This document shows, one piece after another, positions 49,801 to 60,700 of a stretch of 64,000 nucleotides of DNA. Under the pieces are notes generated by a model. It saw only the letters and a program-made list of their open reading frames with translations. It was not told the DNA's origin and searched no databases. The DNA comes from CAWGMT01 sp963823675 (GTDB lineage: Bacteria > Planctomycetota > Planctomycetia > Isosphaerales > Isosphaeraceae). A program made the position numbers and the translations under genes. The stretch lies in NCBI GenBank assembly GCA_963823675.1, contig CAWGMT010000014.1, positions 294,028-358,027 of the forward strand, in the 5' to 3' direction. Position 1 is the first letter of the stretch; each line of letters opens with the position of its first letter.

Positions 49801-51150
49801 CCGAGATCATCGACCTCACGATCCTGTTACGTCCTCCGAAGGATGAAGGCGTAAGGCTCAAGTCTGAATCCAGATCGGCTCATCCTTCATCCTTCATCCT
49901 TCCTCCTTCCGCTCGCATGGCGACCGCCGTGGCACGGGCCGCGGTCGAAACCGAAGACATGATGGCCCAGCGGCGGTTCCAGATGCGGCGCGTCGCCGGC
50001 AAGATCGTCGTCGCCTGCTCCCAGGAGCTGGCCGTCTATGCTGAGAAGCTAGGACACGTGGCCGATCAACTTGCCAAGGCCGATCCGCTCGCTTCACCAA
50101 TCCGGGTTTTCCAGGAGCTTTACGATGTCGCAGCAGCCGCACCAGCCGCACGGATGCCAGCCCTTCAGCAATGAACGGCTTTTGAGTCTGGCGGCGGCGA
50201 TGAGCCAGACAGGCCGCCGTGTCGTCTCGGCAGGAGGTTTATCCGCGTGGCATGGCGGCGGAACGGGCGTTGCGATTGGGTATCGGAGCACTCAGTGGTT
50301 TGGGGATGGGAGAGACAGAAAAAGATAAAGAAAAAGAAAAAGGCTTCACGTCGACCAGATCCGCGAGCGTGTGCGAAGCCGCTACCCGGAAGCCGAGCCA
50401 CTTCCCGATCATCCCAGCATTGCAGGAGCTTCTGGAAAAGATCGGATTCGAGGTTCGCTGGAACCCGCAGACATCGACATACCACCGACCAAGCAAAGAC
50501 AGTCTCATCACGTCCGGTTCGTCGGTTCCGCGCAGGCATTCCACGGCAACGAGTGCCCGACATATCGAAGTTACCCCCGACGTGGCCGAGGCACGTTCCT
50601 TCGAGGAACGTTTGAAACACGCTTACGGCGACGGCGGGTTCCTTGTGCTAACCGTGCGCCCCAGCCGAATGCGGCTGGGCGGAAGCGGAACTCTCGCGGC
50701 GGTTCGATCTGGAACGTGTGTCGTTCGACGATTTGCTGTTCGATGTCCTGCGTGAAGAAGCCAAGGAACTGGAAGTCGATTGGTCCATCATCGAACAGGC
50801 CGATGGTGCCGATCCCTCCGGTCAGGATTGGAAGAACCTGCTTCATCTCGTCGGCCGGGCCGGACCGACGATTGCTGCTCGATTGGCTCAGCGGCCAGAT
50901 GCATCTGCTGTTGGTGCATCCGGGGATGATCGCCCGCTACGACCAGATGGCGATTCTCGAAACGCTGAGGGACACAGTGGGGCACGACGCTCCCTGTCCG
51001 GGCCTGTGGGTTCTCGTGGCGACCGACGGGCAGAACGACATGCCGATTCTCGATCATGCGGAGATTCCGCTGATCACGCGGGGACAGTGGGCGAAAGTCT
51101 CGGAGTCGTGGATTGATAACCGGCATCGGGGGCGCAAAGTGACGGTTTGA
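46875..51150 (+). CDS. pglW: PglW: NERD-nuclease/serine-threonine kinase of BREX type 2, many frameshifts
   Basis: About 1,425 codons in several frames. Residues about 1-150 are a NERD nuclease-like domain with YEVDLLVLTKQGFWLVECKA, which has the D...ExK spacing. A first kinase-like domain follows with HRSLGPQSILV at the catalytic loop, where Asp is replaced by Ser. A second kinase domain has a Gly-rich loop ELGQGATAKALLV, FVLKVAL with Lys, GVVHRDIKPDNIGI with the catalytic Asp, and DFSLVRAP. The C-terminal half has a helix-hairpin-like SALGMSTRARNALERANV region and ends HPGMIARYDQMAILETL and ESWIDNRHRG, as in PglW. Breaks lie near 47660, 47780, several at 48670-48740, 48915, 49590, 50190 and more to 50900. 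A heptad insert occurs at 49839-49908. Partner of PglX, PglY and PglZ in phage resistance. Confidence 0.88.
49839..49908. repeat. Heptamer inverted-repeat insert inside pglW
   Basis: The left arm is four 7-bp units beginning AAGG (AAGGATG, AAGGCGT, AAGGCTC, AAGTCTG from 49839). The right arm is four units (CATCCTT three times, CCTCCTT once, from 49881). CATCCTT is the reverse complement of AAGGATG, so the arms are inverted. It is read through as about 22 codons between LLRPP and SARMATAVARAAVE. CCTCC occurs on both sides of the insert. Confidence 0.75.
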
Positions 51151-51198
51151 GGGGTTTTCAGTTTTCGGTTTTCAGTTTTCGATTTCCGGAGTCGAGCG

Positions 51199-51802
<604 letters not shown>

Positions 51803-51804
51803 CC

Positions 51805-54800
51805 ATGGTCCCAATCAAGACCCTACTGCCGGAGCTTCGCAGCCTCGTCACCGACCTGGCCGAGGATTTGCTCGCCCGTTCGACCAGCGATGCCCACGAT
51901 CGATGCCGGGTTGAGGGATGCGTTTCACCAGATCGAAAGAGGGGGCCGCACGGCTCAGGCGTTCGAGGTCTGGCGAGAGGATTATCTCGATCAGGTGGCC
52001 GTGGCGTGGGTGCTGGCCTGCGTCTTCGTGCGGTTCATGGAAGACAATCATCTGATCGACGAATGCTGGTTGGCCGGGGAAGGCGAGCGCCGGAGGCTGG
52101 CCGAGGATACGCACGAACTCTTCTTCCGAGAACACCCCCACGACACCGACCGAGAATATTTCCAGCACGTCTTCAAGGAAGTCGGCAAGATTCCCGCCGC
52201 CAAGGATTTGTTCGCCGAGGGGAAGACGCCGCTTTGGGCGGTCGCTCCCAGCGGCGATGCGGCGATGCACCTGCTCAAGTTCTGGCGGGAGATCGATCCT
52301 TCGACGGGCCGGCTCCGGCGCGAGTTTTCGGTTTTCAGTTTTCAGTTTTCGGACCGGACAACGGACGTCGAACACCGAGCATCGCTTACCGAACACCGCA
52401 CACCGAACACTGAAAACCGAACACCGAACACTGAAAACCGAACACCGAACACTGAAAACCGAACACTGAAAACCGAACACCGAACACCGAACACTGAAAA
52501 CCGAACACCGAACACTGAAAACCGAACACTGAAAACCGAACACCGAACACTGAAAACCGAAAACCTCGACACCCGCTTCCTCGGCGACCTGTATCAGGAA
52601 CTCTCCGAACGGGCCAAGAAGAAGTTTGCCCTGCTGCAAACGCCGGTGTTCGTGGAGGAGTTCATTCTCGACCGGACTCTCACGCCTGCGATTGACGAGT
52701 TTGGGCTGGAAAAGGTCCGCATGATCGACCCGACTTGCGGATCGGGGCACTTCTTGCTGGGCGGGTTCGCTCGACTTTTCGATTTGTGGAGTCAGACGGG
52801 AGAGCAACGAGATCAAGGCGGCCCAGAATGCGCTCGATGGCGTCTGGGGCGTGGACATCAACCCGTTCGCCGTGGCGATTGCTCGCTTCCGGTTGATCGT
52901 CGCCGCTGTGCAAGCCTGTGGGATCAAGCGATTAAAACAGGCACCGGGCTGGAATATTCATCTGGCGACGGGGGACAGCCTACTCTTCGGCAGTCGTTGG
53001 AACCGGTCAGGTGAGAAAGTCACCGAGCAAGGATGGCTTGCGTCGGACGAAGGAAGTTGGGCACCGGAAATCTACGCCTGCGAGGATAAGGAAGCGGTCA
53101 CGGAGGTTCTCGGGCAACAATATCATGTCGTAGTCGGGAATCCGCCTTATATCATTGTGCGGGATCGCACGCTCAACGCAGCCTATCGTGAGCGCTATTC
53201 GACTTGCCACGGCAAGTATTCGCTCGCTGCCCCATTCGCAGAACGCTTTTTTGAACTCGCGCTTTCTCTGCCAACGGTCGAGCCGGGTACGTGGGGACAA
53301 TTACGTCCAACTCGTTCATGAAACGTGAGTTCGGCAAGCCCCTGGTCGAAAACTTTTTTCCCAGGATCGACCTCACTCATGTCTTGGATACATCCGGCGC
53401 ATTCATTCCCGGCCATGGCACGCCAACGGTTCTTCTTTTTGGAAGAAACCGACCGCCAAGCGGAAATACGGTGCGTGCCGTTTTAGGAATTCAAGGAGAG
53501 CCGACAAATCCATCTGACCCATCGCAAGGGCAAGTGTGGTTGTCGATCGTCGGGAATATCGACCGAGCAAACCCTGGCGATGCCTTCACGTCTACAGCCG
53601 ATATGCCCCGAAGCGCCTTCAACAGTCATCCTTGGAGCATGGGTGGGGGCGGGGCCACAGAATTAAGAGAACAAATTGAGGAAACTACAGAGAAGCGACT
53701 GGCTGAATTCGTAACTTCGATCGGATTCGCAAGTTTTCCCGGTCTTGACGATGCCTTCGTCATGGATCGAAGCAGCCTAGAGCGAAAGAGAATCGACAAA
53801 TCGTTCATCAAACAGTTCGTCTATGGGGAGACACTCCGAGACTGGGAGATGGACTGTGACCTGTGTGCATTGGCACCCTACGATGACGACTTCAATCTCA
53901 TTCCCCTGGACCGAACTGCTACTTGGGCAAAGTATTTGTGGACGGTTCGCACCTGTCTCGACAACGTGATTTCCTTCGGGGGCAAGACACGAAAACAATG
54001 CGGCGATGACTGGTGGGGATGGTATCGCTGGGTGCCTGAGAAGTATCGCATCGCTCGCTCACTCACGTTCGCATTTGTCGCATCACACAATCACTTCTTC
54101 TTGGATCGAGGCGGAAAGGTTTTCAACCGGTCGGCGCCCGTTGTCAAACTCCACAGGAACGCCACGGAAGACGATCATCTTGCCTTGTTGGGATTATTGA
54201 ATAGTTCTGCCGCCTGTTTCTGGCTCAAGCAGGTCTCGCATCAGAAGCAGCTTACGGGCGGCGATGGCGTTCGGGTGCAGTCACGTGCAAAGGTTCCCTA
54301 CGAGTTTGCAGGAAACCAAATCCTGAACTTTCCCATTCCCGACGCCGCTGTCGAGGGTAGGCTTCGACAACGGCTGGTCCTGCTGACCACAGCAATGGAG
54401 AAGTGCGCCGAAGAGCTCTCACGTTTGTCGCCAGCTAGCACCATCAACAACGCGCTGTCGAGTGGGGGCGACGACATCGTTGCCTATGCGGAGGCCTTGA
54501 AGCAACGAAGGGCAGTGGTTCGGTCGCAAATGATCTTCATTCAAGAGGAGATGGACTTTACCTCGTACTGCATGTTCGGCCTTGCGAGTAATGACTTGCT
54601 CAGCGAAACGATAGACTGGCCGGCAGTTACCGCTGACGTCGGAATGCGACCGTTCGAGATCATTCAGCAACGGAGCGTGGACGGTTTCGCGGTTCCAACC
54701 GAGGTACCAAAGTCATGGCCATCTGAATTGCAAGCGTTGTGGCAACGCAGAATAAACGCAATCAGAAAGTCCAAGGACTTGTCTCTCACTGAGGACGATC

Positions 54801-55645
54801 ATTACAAGCGGCGTTGGATTGGTCGGCAGGGCCTGTTCAATCACTCTGCAAATCAGGACGAGCTTGCGGCTGCTTGCAGACAATGGTTGCTCGACCGATT
54901 GGAGACCAACTATTACTGGCCGGTTTCACGAAATGGTGATTTAGCACTGCAATCCGCGGCGCAATTGTCTGATAAGGCGGGGGCAGATCACACGTTCCTA
55001 AAAGTAGCGACCATGTATCGTCAACGCTCTGACTTTGACCTAACCGCATTGATCGCGGAATTAGTTGGGGGCGAGTCTGTCCCATTTCTCCCAATCCTGA
55101 TCTACAAGGCATCAGGTCTGCGAAAACGGGAGTTCTGGGACGTTACGTGGGACAAGCAAAGACGTGAAGACAGGGGCGAGAACGTCGGCGAGATCAACGA
55201 TCCGGCGACCTATGTACTCGGCGATTTCCTCAAGCCCGATTACTGGCGGCTGCGGGGCAAGCTCGATGTCCCCAAGGAGCGCTGGATCAGCTACCCGCAT
55301 TGTTCCACCGATAGCGACCCGACGCTCGTCGTCGGCTGGGCCGGATGGAATCACCTTGAGCAAGCCACGGCGCTGGTCGCCTACTACGACGCCCGTAAAC
55401 GAGAAGGCTGGAATGCCAAACGTCTCGCGCCCCTCCTGGCGGGCCTCGATCAGCTATTGCCGTGGATTCACCAATGGCACCCCGAGGTTGATCCGGAGTA
55501 CGGTGAGACGGCGGGCCAGTCGTTCCAAACAGTGCTGGAACAAGACGCCCATGAGCTCGGGCTGACACTGGAAGATATTCGCCGGTGGATACCACCCGAG
55601 AAGCAGCGAAAGACAGCCGCGACCCGAAAGAAGAAAGCGGAGTGA
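51805..55645 (+). CDS. pglX: PglX: BREX type 2 adenine-specific DNA methyltransferase, three frameshifts
   Basis: About 1,280 codons. The N-terminal PglX-specific region (LLPELRSLVTDLAEDLLARS, VAVAWVLACVFVRFMEDNHL) is split by an extra G near 51892. The methyltransferase core has motif I DPTCGSGHFLLGGF, then DINPFAVAIARFRL in a shifted frame (break near 52795), and motif IV VVGNPPYIIV. After a break near 53290 comes the long C-terminal target-recognition and helical part ending KAASS-like TRKKKAE. It methylates host DNA for self-recognition. A heptad insert of about 80 codons (52324-52565) lies between the N-terminal region and motif I, and no Shine-Dalgarno sequence is left before ATG 51805. 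Confidence 0.92.
52324..52565. repeat. Heptamer inverted-repeat insert inside pglX, read in frame
   Basis: The left arm is GTTTTC(G/A) four times (52324-52351). A 39-bp centre follows, then 25 heptamers (52391-52565) that mix GAACACC, GAACACT and GAAAACC. The encoded peptide is TENRTPN-like repeats. The arms are inverted with respect to each other, as in the element at 51154. It has the same architecture but no gene inside. Confidence 0.92.
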
Positions 55646-55646
55646 G

Positions 55647-56259
55647 TTGAGCAAGAAGCGGCCCAAGCCACCCTCCGTCTACGTGATTGCCGGTCCCAAT
55701 GGGGCAGGTAAGACAACGTTCGCGTCGCAGTTCCTGCCGGACTTCGTAAAGTGCCGGGAGTTCCTGAACGCGGACCTGATCGCCGCGGGGTTGTCGCCAT
55801 TCGCGCCCGAAACACAGAACTTGCGCGCCGGGCGGTTGCTCCTGGAACGCATTGGTGAACTGGCCCAAGCAGCGGGCGGATTTCGGGTTTGAAACGACGC
55901 TTTCGGGCCGGACCTATGTCAAGCTGCTGACGGACATGAAGGCCGGTGGCTATCACGTTGAGTTGTTTTTTCTGTGGTTGCCAACCGCCGACATGGCGGT
56001 GGATCGAGTCGAAAATCGTGTCGAGGAGGGCGGGCATGGCGTTCCCCCGGCGGACATTCGACGGCGATATCATGCTGGTCTGCGAAATCTTTTTCGGCTT
56101 TACCGCCCGATCCTCAATAGCTGGTGGTTGTACGACGCATCCCGACTTCCGCCGAAGCTGATCGCGATCGAGGAAGACGGGCAGTTGGTTGTCACTCGGA
56201 AGCGCTTGTATCGGCAGATCGAAAAACAAGCGGAGGAAGATCATGAAGAAAGCGTCTGA
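55647..56259 (+). CDS. Zeta-toxin-like P-loop protein, one frameshift
   Basis: Two frames joined near 55860 give about 203 residues. The N-terminal Walker A is VIAGPNGAGKTTFASQFLP, followed by FLNADLIAAGLSPFAPE, the zeta-type ADxI substrate region. The second frame continues with FGFETTLSGRTYVKLLTDM, GYHVELFFLWLP and DRVENRVEEGGHGVPPADI, all typical of zeta/UDP-GlcNAc kinase-like ATPases. TTG 55647 is the likely start, two bases after the pglX stop. The gene 3' end overlaps a small partner (ATG 56243). Role either toxin kinase or an accessory BREX protein. Confidence 0.82.
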
Positions 56260-56419
56260 GAACCCTCTCACCAAGTTGGCGGATGCCGCTTTTCGACAGG
56301 CCGCCGAAAAGGTCATCAAACGCGCCACAGAGTCCGGCACGCCGGTGATTATCTGGGAAGACGGAGAAGTCAAAAGAGTCGAACCACGAAACACACGAGA
56401 CACACGAAAGCGAAAATGA
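56243..56419 (+). CDS. Small partner of the zeta-like protein
   Basis: 58 residues from ATG 56243 with GGAGGAAG upstream; its start overlaps the zeta-like gene by 17 bp. Sequence: KASENPLTKLADAAFRQAAE, then VIKRATESGTPVIIWEDGEV, then a basic tail that runs into repeat DNA. The TPVIIWEDGEVKRV strand resembles small proteins found next to zeta-like kinases in planctomycetes and cyanobacteria, probably antitoxins. The last residues (NTRDTRKRK) come from low-complexity repeats, so the natural end may be lost. Confidence 0.7.
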   Translation: MKKASENPLTKLADAAFRQAAEKVIKRATESGTPVIIWEDGEVKRVEPRNTRDTRKRK

Positions 56420-56562
56420 AAAGAGTGTGGGATTCTCAACCACGGATAGCACGGACGGACACGGAGAACTCCCGTGTGAAGCCGTCCTGGGAAAAACCAC
56501 CGTACGGAATTTTACAGGGGGAGGGGAAGACACATCTGCTTCGAGAAGGTCTCAGAGAGAAG

Positions 56563-56709
56563 TTAACCACGAATAATACGAATCTAACGAATAAAGATGG
56601 AAGACTGGGTTATCGAGTTTTTGTCAGGAGCAACGATCGCGACGAGTTCGGCGGGCGATACCGACCTTGCCGCTCTCCCATTCGTAAGATTCGTGCGATT
56701 CGTGGTTAA
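56563..56709. mobile_element. MITE-like 147-bp inverted-repeat element
   Basis: The ends are 30-bp imperfect inverted repeats. The left is TTAACCACGAATAATACGAA and onward; the right ends ATTCGTGCGATTCGTGGTTAA. About four mismatches. The 87-bp centre has no gene. It lies between the zeta partner and the UPF0175 gene. A partial related arm (ACCACGATTAACACGAACG) lies at 57103-57121. Confidence 0.75.
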
Positions 56710-56792
56710 GATGCATTCAATTGCCCTGGAGACGGTGGGCGACGTGATGATTAACATGAAGAAGAACCAGCGTCGACGATAAGGAGCAAAGC

Positions 56793-57071
56793 ATGACGAT
56801 CACAGTCCAGGTCCCTGACGAGCTGCTGCAAGATCTCGCTGCGAGTCCGGCGGACCTCGACCGCGAAATCCGTCTTGCGGCGGCGATCCACCTCTATAGC
56901 CGCGGCCTGATTTCGCAGGGGAAAGGCGCGGAGATCACCGGTCTGAGTCGGTGGGACTTTATCCAGGCACTCGGTCGCGCCCTTGTCCCCGCCTGCCAGG
57001 TGACTGCCGAGGAATTGACGGAGGAGGTGGAACGTGCCTACCAACATCGTTCCTCTAGACTCGGCTGCTGA
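56793..57071 (+). CDS. UPF0175-family protein
   Basis: 92 residues, GGAGCAAAG ribosome site. Visible: an N-terminal strand ITVQVPDELLQDL, IRLAAAIHLYSRGLISQGKG, and AEITGLSRWDFIQALG. UPF0175 proteins are small HTH-like components often paired with a PIN/DUF3368 toxin. The expected toxin ORF is absent or reduced to a short fragment (57033-57097), so it looks like an orphan antitoxin. Confidence 0.85.
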   Translation: MTITVQVPDELLQDLAASPADLDREIRLAAAIHLYSRGLISQGKGAEITGLSRWDFIQALGRALVPACQVTAEELTEEVERAYQHRSSRLGC

Positions 57072-57141
57072 CCACGCGGGACGACCGAGAAAGTGACAAT
57101 GGGAAACCACGATTAACACGAACGAAGAAAGGAGCGGGGAC

Positions 57142-57360
57142 ATGAACGCCATCAGCCTGGAACAGGCACAGGCCCATCTGCCGGAGCTGATTGACCGCCT
57201 GAAACCGGGCGAAGAACTCCAGATCACCAAGGGCAATCGCACGGTTGCCAAGATCGTGTCCGAACGTAAGCCTCGCCAATTCGGGCTTGGCAAGGGCAAG
57301 CTCACCATCCTCAAGGAAGATGACGAATACCTGAAGGATTTCGAGGATTACATGCCATGA
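57142..57360 (+). CDS. Phd/YefM-type antitoxin
   Basis: 72 residues; GGAGCGGGG before ATG. N-terminal Phd DNA-binding fold: ISLEQAQAHLPELIDRLKPG, EELQITKGNRTVAKIVSER. The C-terminal toxin-binding tail is LTILKEDDEYLKDFEDYMP. The stop overlaps the toxin ATG (ATGATG around 57357), as is usual for TA operons. Intact. Confidence 0.93.
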   Translation: MNAISLEQAQAHLPELIDRLKPGEELQITKGNRTVAKIVSERKPRQFGLGKGKLTILKEDDEYLKDFEDYMP

Positions 57361-57746
57361 TGCTACTGCTGGACACCCATACCTTCTTGTGGATGTCTCT
57401 GGACGATCCCAAGCTGGTCGAGAACGCCAAACATCTGCTGGCCGACCCCGACAATGACTTATTTCTGAGCCCTGCCAGCTACTGGGAGATCGCTATTAAG
57501 ATCAGCATTGGTCACTATGCGCTCTCCGAGCCGCTTGATGCTTTCCTGAATCGTGAGATCGAGCGCAATGAACTCTCCGTTGTGCCAATCGGCGTGAGTC
57601 ATGCAAATACGGTCGCCCAGCTTCCCTTTCACCACCGTGACCCTTTCGACCGAATGATCATCGCTCAAGCGCTGTGTGAGGAACTTACGGTTGTCGGCAA
57701 GGATGAGGTGTTCGACAAGTACAACGTGAAACGAATCTGGAACTAA
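57357..57746 (+). CDS. VapC-like PIN-domain toxin
   Basis: 129 residues. The PIN acidic site is visible: LLLDTHTFLWM (first Asp), SPASYWEIAIKISIG (Glu), and HHRDPFDRMIIAQAL (Asp pair), with the final VVGKDEVFDKYNV. PIN toxins cleave RNA and are neutralised by the Phd partner. It ends 2 bp before the pglY start, so it is embedded in the BREX operon. Intact. Confidence 0.94.
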   Translation: MMLLLDTHTFLWMSLDDPKLVENAKHLLADPDNDLFLSPASYWEIAIKISIGHYALSEPLDAFLNREIERNELSVVPIGVSHANTVAQLPFHHRDPFDRMIIAQALCEELTVVGKDEVFDKYNVKRIWN

Positions 57747-57748
57747 CC

Positions 57749-60700
57749 GTGCCTGAGAAACTCATCAGCGACCTGCTGATCCTGCCGGAAAAGGTCCGCA
57801 AAGGCGACTTCGTTCTCAACCTGTCCAAAGGCGTCACCGAGCCCGAGAAGACGCTCGAAGACTATGTCGTGACGCCGCAACTGGTCGCCTGCTTCGACGA
57901 CGCTCTCGACTTCATCAAGTCGGCCGTCGATGCGACCAATAGCAAGGCGTGTTATCTGCACGGCAGCTTCGGTGCCGGTAAGTCGCACTTCATGGCCGTG
58001 CTGCACCTGCTTGCTCCAGCACAATCCCGCCGTGCGCTCCATACCCGAACTCGCCAAGGTCTGCGGCAAGCATGCCTGGGTCGAGAACAAGAAGTTCCTG
58101 CTCGTGCCCTATCACATGATCGGCGCTCGCAACATGGAATCGGCCGTCCTCGGCGGCTACGTCGATCATGTGATGGCGATTCACCCGGTGCCCCGCTCCC
58201 GGGCGTCTATCTGGCCGACGCCATCTTCAAGAACGCCCAGCAGCATCGGCAGGCACTTGGGGACGAGAAGTTCTTCGAGCAACTGAACCAGGGCCAGAAA
58301 CGCTGCTGGCGGTTCGGGCTGGGGCAAACTTGCCAAGGGATGGGATGCCGCCCGTTTCGACGCCGCCCTCGAAGCCCCGCCCGCCAGCGACGAACGCAGC
58401 CGCCTGGTCGGCGACCTGGTGCAGTACATCTTCCCCGCATTTACGGGAGTCGCCCAAGGGAAGGACGAAGCCTACGTCGATCTGGACGTGGGCCTGTCGA
58501 TCATCAGTGCCCACGCCAAGTCGCTCGGTTACGACGGGCTGATTCTTTTCCTCGACGAACTGATTCTCTGGCTGGCGACCCACTCCGGCGGATCTGGGCT
58601 TCGTGCAAACCGAGGGGAACAAGCTTGCCAAGCTGGTCGAGTCCCGCAAGTCCGAACGACCGGTACCGATCATCAGCTTCGTGGCTCGGCAGCGTGATTT
58701 GCGCGATCTGATCGGCGACAACGTGACGGGCGTCGAGCAGCTCAATTTTTCCGACGTCTTGAGCCATTGGGAGGGCCGCTTCCACACGATCACGCTGGAA
58801 GACCGCAACCTCCCATTGATTGCACAGAAGCGTGTGCTGAAGCCGAAGAACGATGCGTGCCGCGCGGAGCTGGAAGAGGCGTTCGAGAAGACGGCCCAGG
58901 TGCGGGCCGAGATCCTGGAAGTGCTGCTGACACGGGAATCCGACCGGTCGATGTTCAAGATGGTCTACCCGTTCAGCCCGGCGTTGATTCAAGCACTCGT
59001 CGCGGTTTCCAGCGCTCTGCAACGGGAACGCACGGCGCTGAAGATCATGCTCCAACTGCTCGTGAATCGGCGAGACACCTTGCGGCTGGGAGATGTGATT
59101 CCGCTCGGGCGACCTGTGGGACGTGGTGGCGCACGGCGACGAGGCGTTCACCGACGTGATGCGGCTGAACTTCGAGAATGCCAAGAAGCTATACCAGAAC
59201 AAACTGCTGCCGATGCTGGAGCAACTACACGAAATCGATCTGGAAGTGGACAAGGAACGGGCCAAGACGAATTCCGAAGTGGCCGAGAGACTCCAGCGGT
59301 TCGAGAACGACGACCGGCTTGTGAAGAGCCTGCTCTTGTGCGCCTTGGTCCACGGCGTCGAAACATTGAAGAACATGACTTGCATGAGGCTGGCGGCTCT
59401 TAACCACGGCACGATTCGTTCCCGCATGCCGGGCAGGGAACATCAGGTGGTGGCCCAGAAGCTGCGCACCTGGGCGGGCATGGTGGGCGAGATTCGAGTG
59501 GGCGAGGAGCCGACCAATCCGACGGTATCTTTGCAACTTTCGGGCGTGGATACCGAGAGCATCATCGAATCGGCGAAGACTTTCGACAACATCACCAACC
59601 GTCAGTTCAAGATTCGCCAGATGCTCTTTCATTCGCTGGGCATCCCCGAACAAGACGACATGTTCATTTCGCATTCGCTTCGTTTGGAGGGGCAGCAAGC
59701 GATCGTGCGATCTGCTGTTCACCAACGTCCGGACCTTGCCCGACGAATCACTGCGATCCACAGACGACTGGAAGTTGATTATCGACTTCCCGTTCGATAC
59801 CGAGGGACATTCCCCGGTAGAGGACTTGGACAGGCTGGAAAAGTTCAAGGAAAAGAACGAACGGCAGCGGACGCTCGTCTGGCTCCCCTCGTTCTTCTCC
59901 ACGCGCACTCAAGGGGAACTGGCCAAACTCGTGATCATCGACCGGCTGCTGCTTGGAAATAACCTCGAACAACATGCCAAGCATCTGTCGCTGGAGGATC
60001 GCCTGACCGCACGGCTGTTACTTCAGAATCAACAGAGTGCGCTGTCGCAACGGCTCTTGCAGTCGGTTGAAGCAGCGTACGCCATTCGCTCGGAGCCGAC
60101 CCCGGGCACGTTGGACGCCTCGTATGAGATGGCCGAGTCACATTTCCAGTCGCTCTTTCCGACGCTCGTATTGCAACGCCCCGTGGGAGCAAACCTCGGC
60201 GAGGCACTCGAACACCTCCTCGACCAGGCATTGTCTCACCAATTCCCGAAGCATCCGAAGTTCGGGCAAGAGGTCAAACTCGGCAAAGACCTTCGGCAGG
60301 TGCTGGAAGTCTGCCAGGAGGCGGCACGCTCGCCTGAGCCTCGGGTGTACGTCGAAGACAAGGGCGTTCGGCAGAAGCTCATCAATATCTGCAATCCGCT
60401 CGAACTCGGAAAGATCGAGAGCACCGACAAGACGCACTTCGTACCCGAAAGCTACTGGAAGAACCAATTCAACCGCCTGTTGGCGCAATCAGGGCAACCG
60501 AATCCCACAGTGGCGGACTTGCGACGGTGGACCGATCAACCCGACGAACGGGGTTTGCCAAAAGAAGTGCAGAACCTTCTGATTCTGGTCTACGCCGATC
60601 AGACAAATCGCTCGTTCGTGCGGTACGGCAGTAATTACACGCCCAGCCTGGATAACATGCCGGATGAACTGGAGCTCAAGCAAGAGACGCTGCCAGACTT

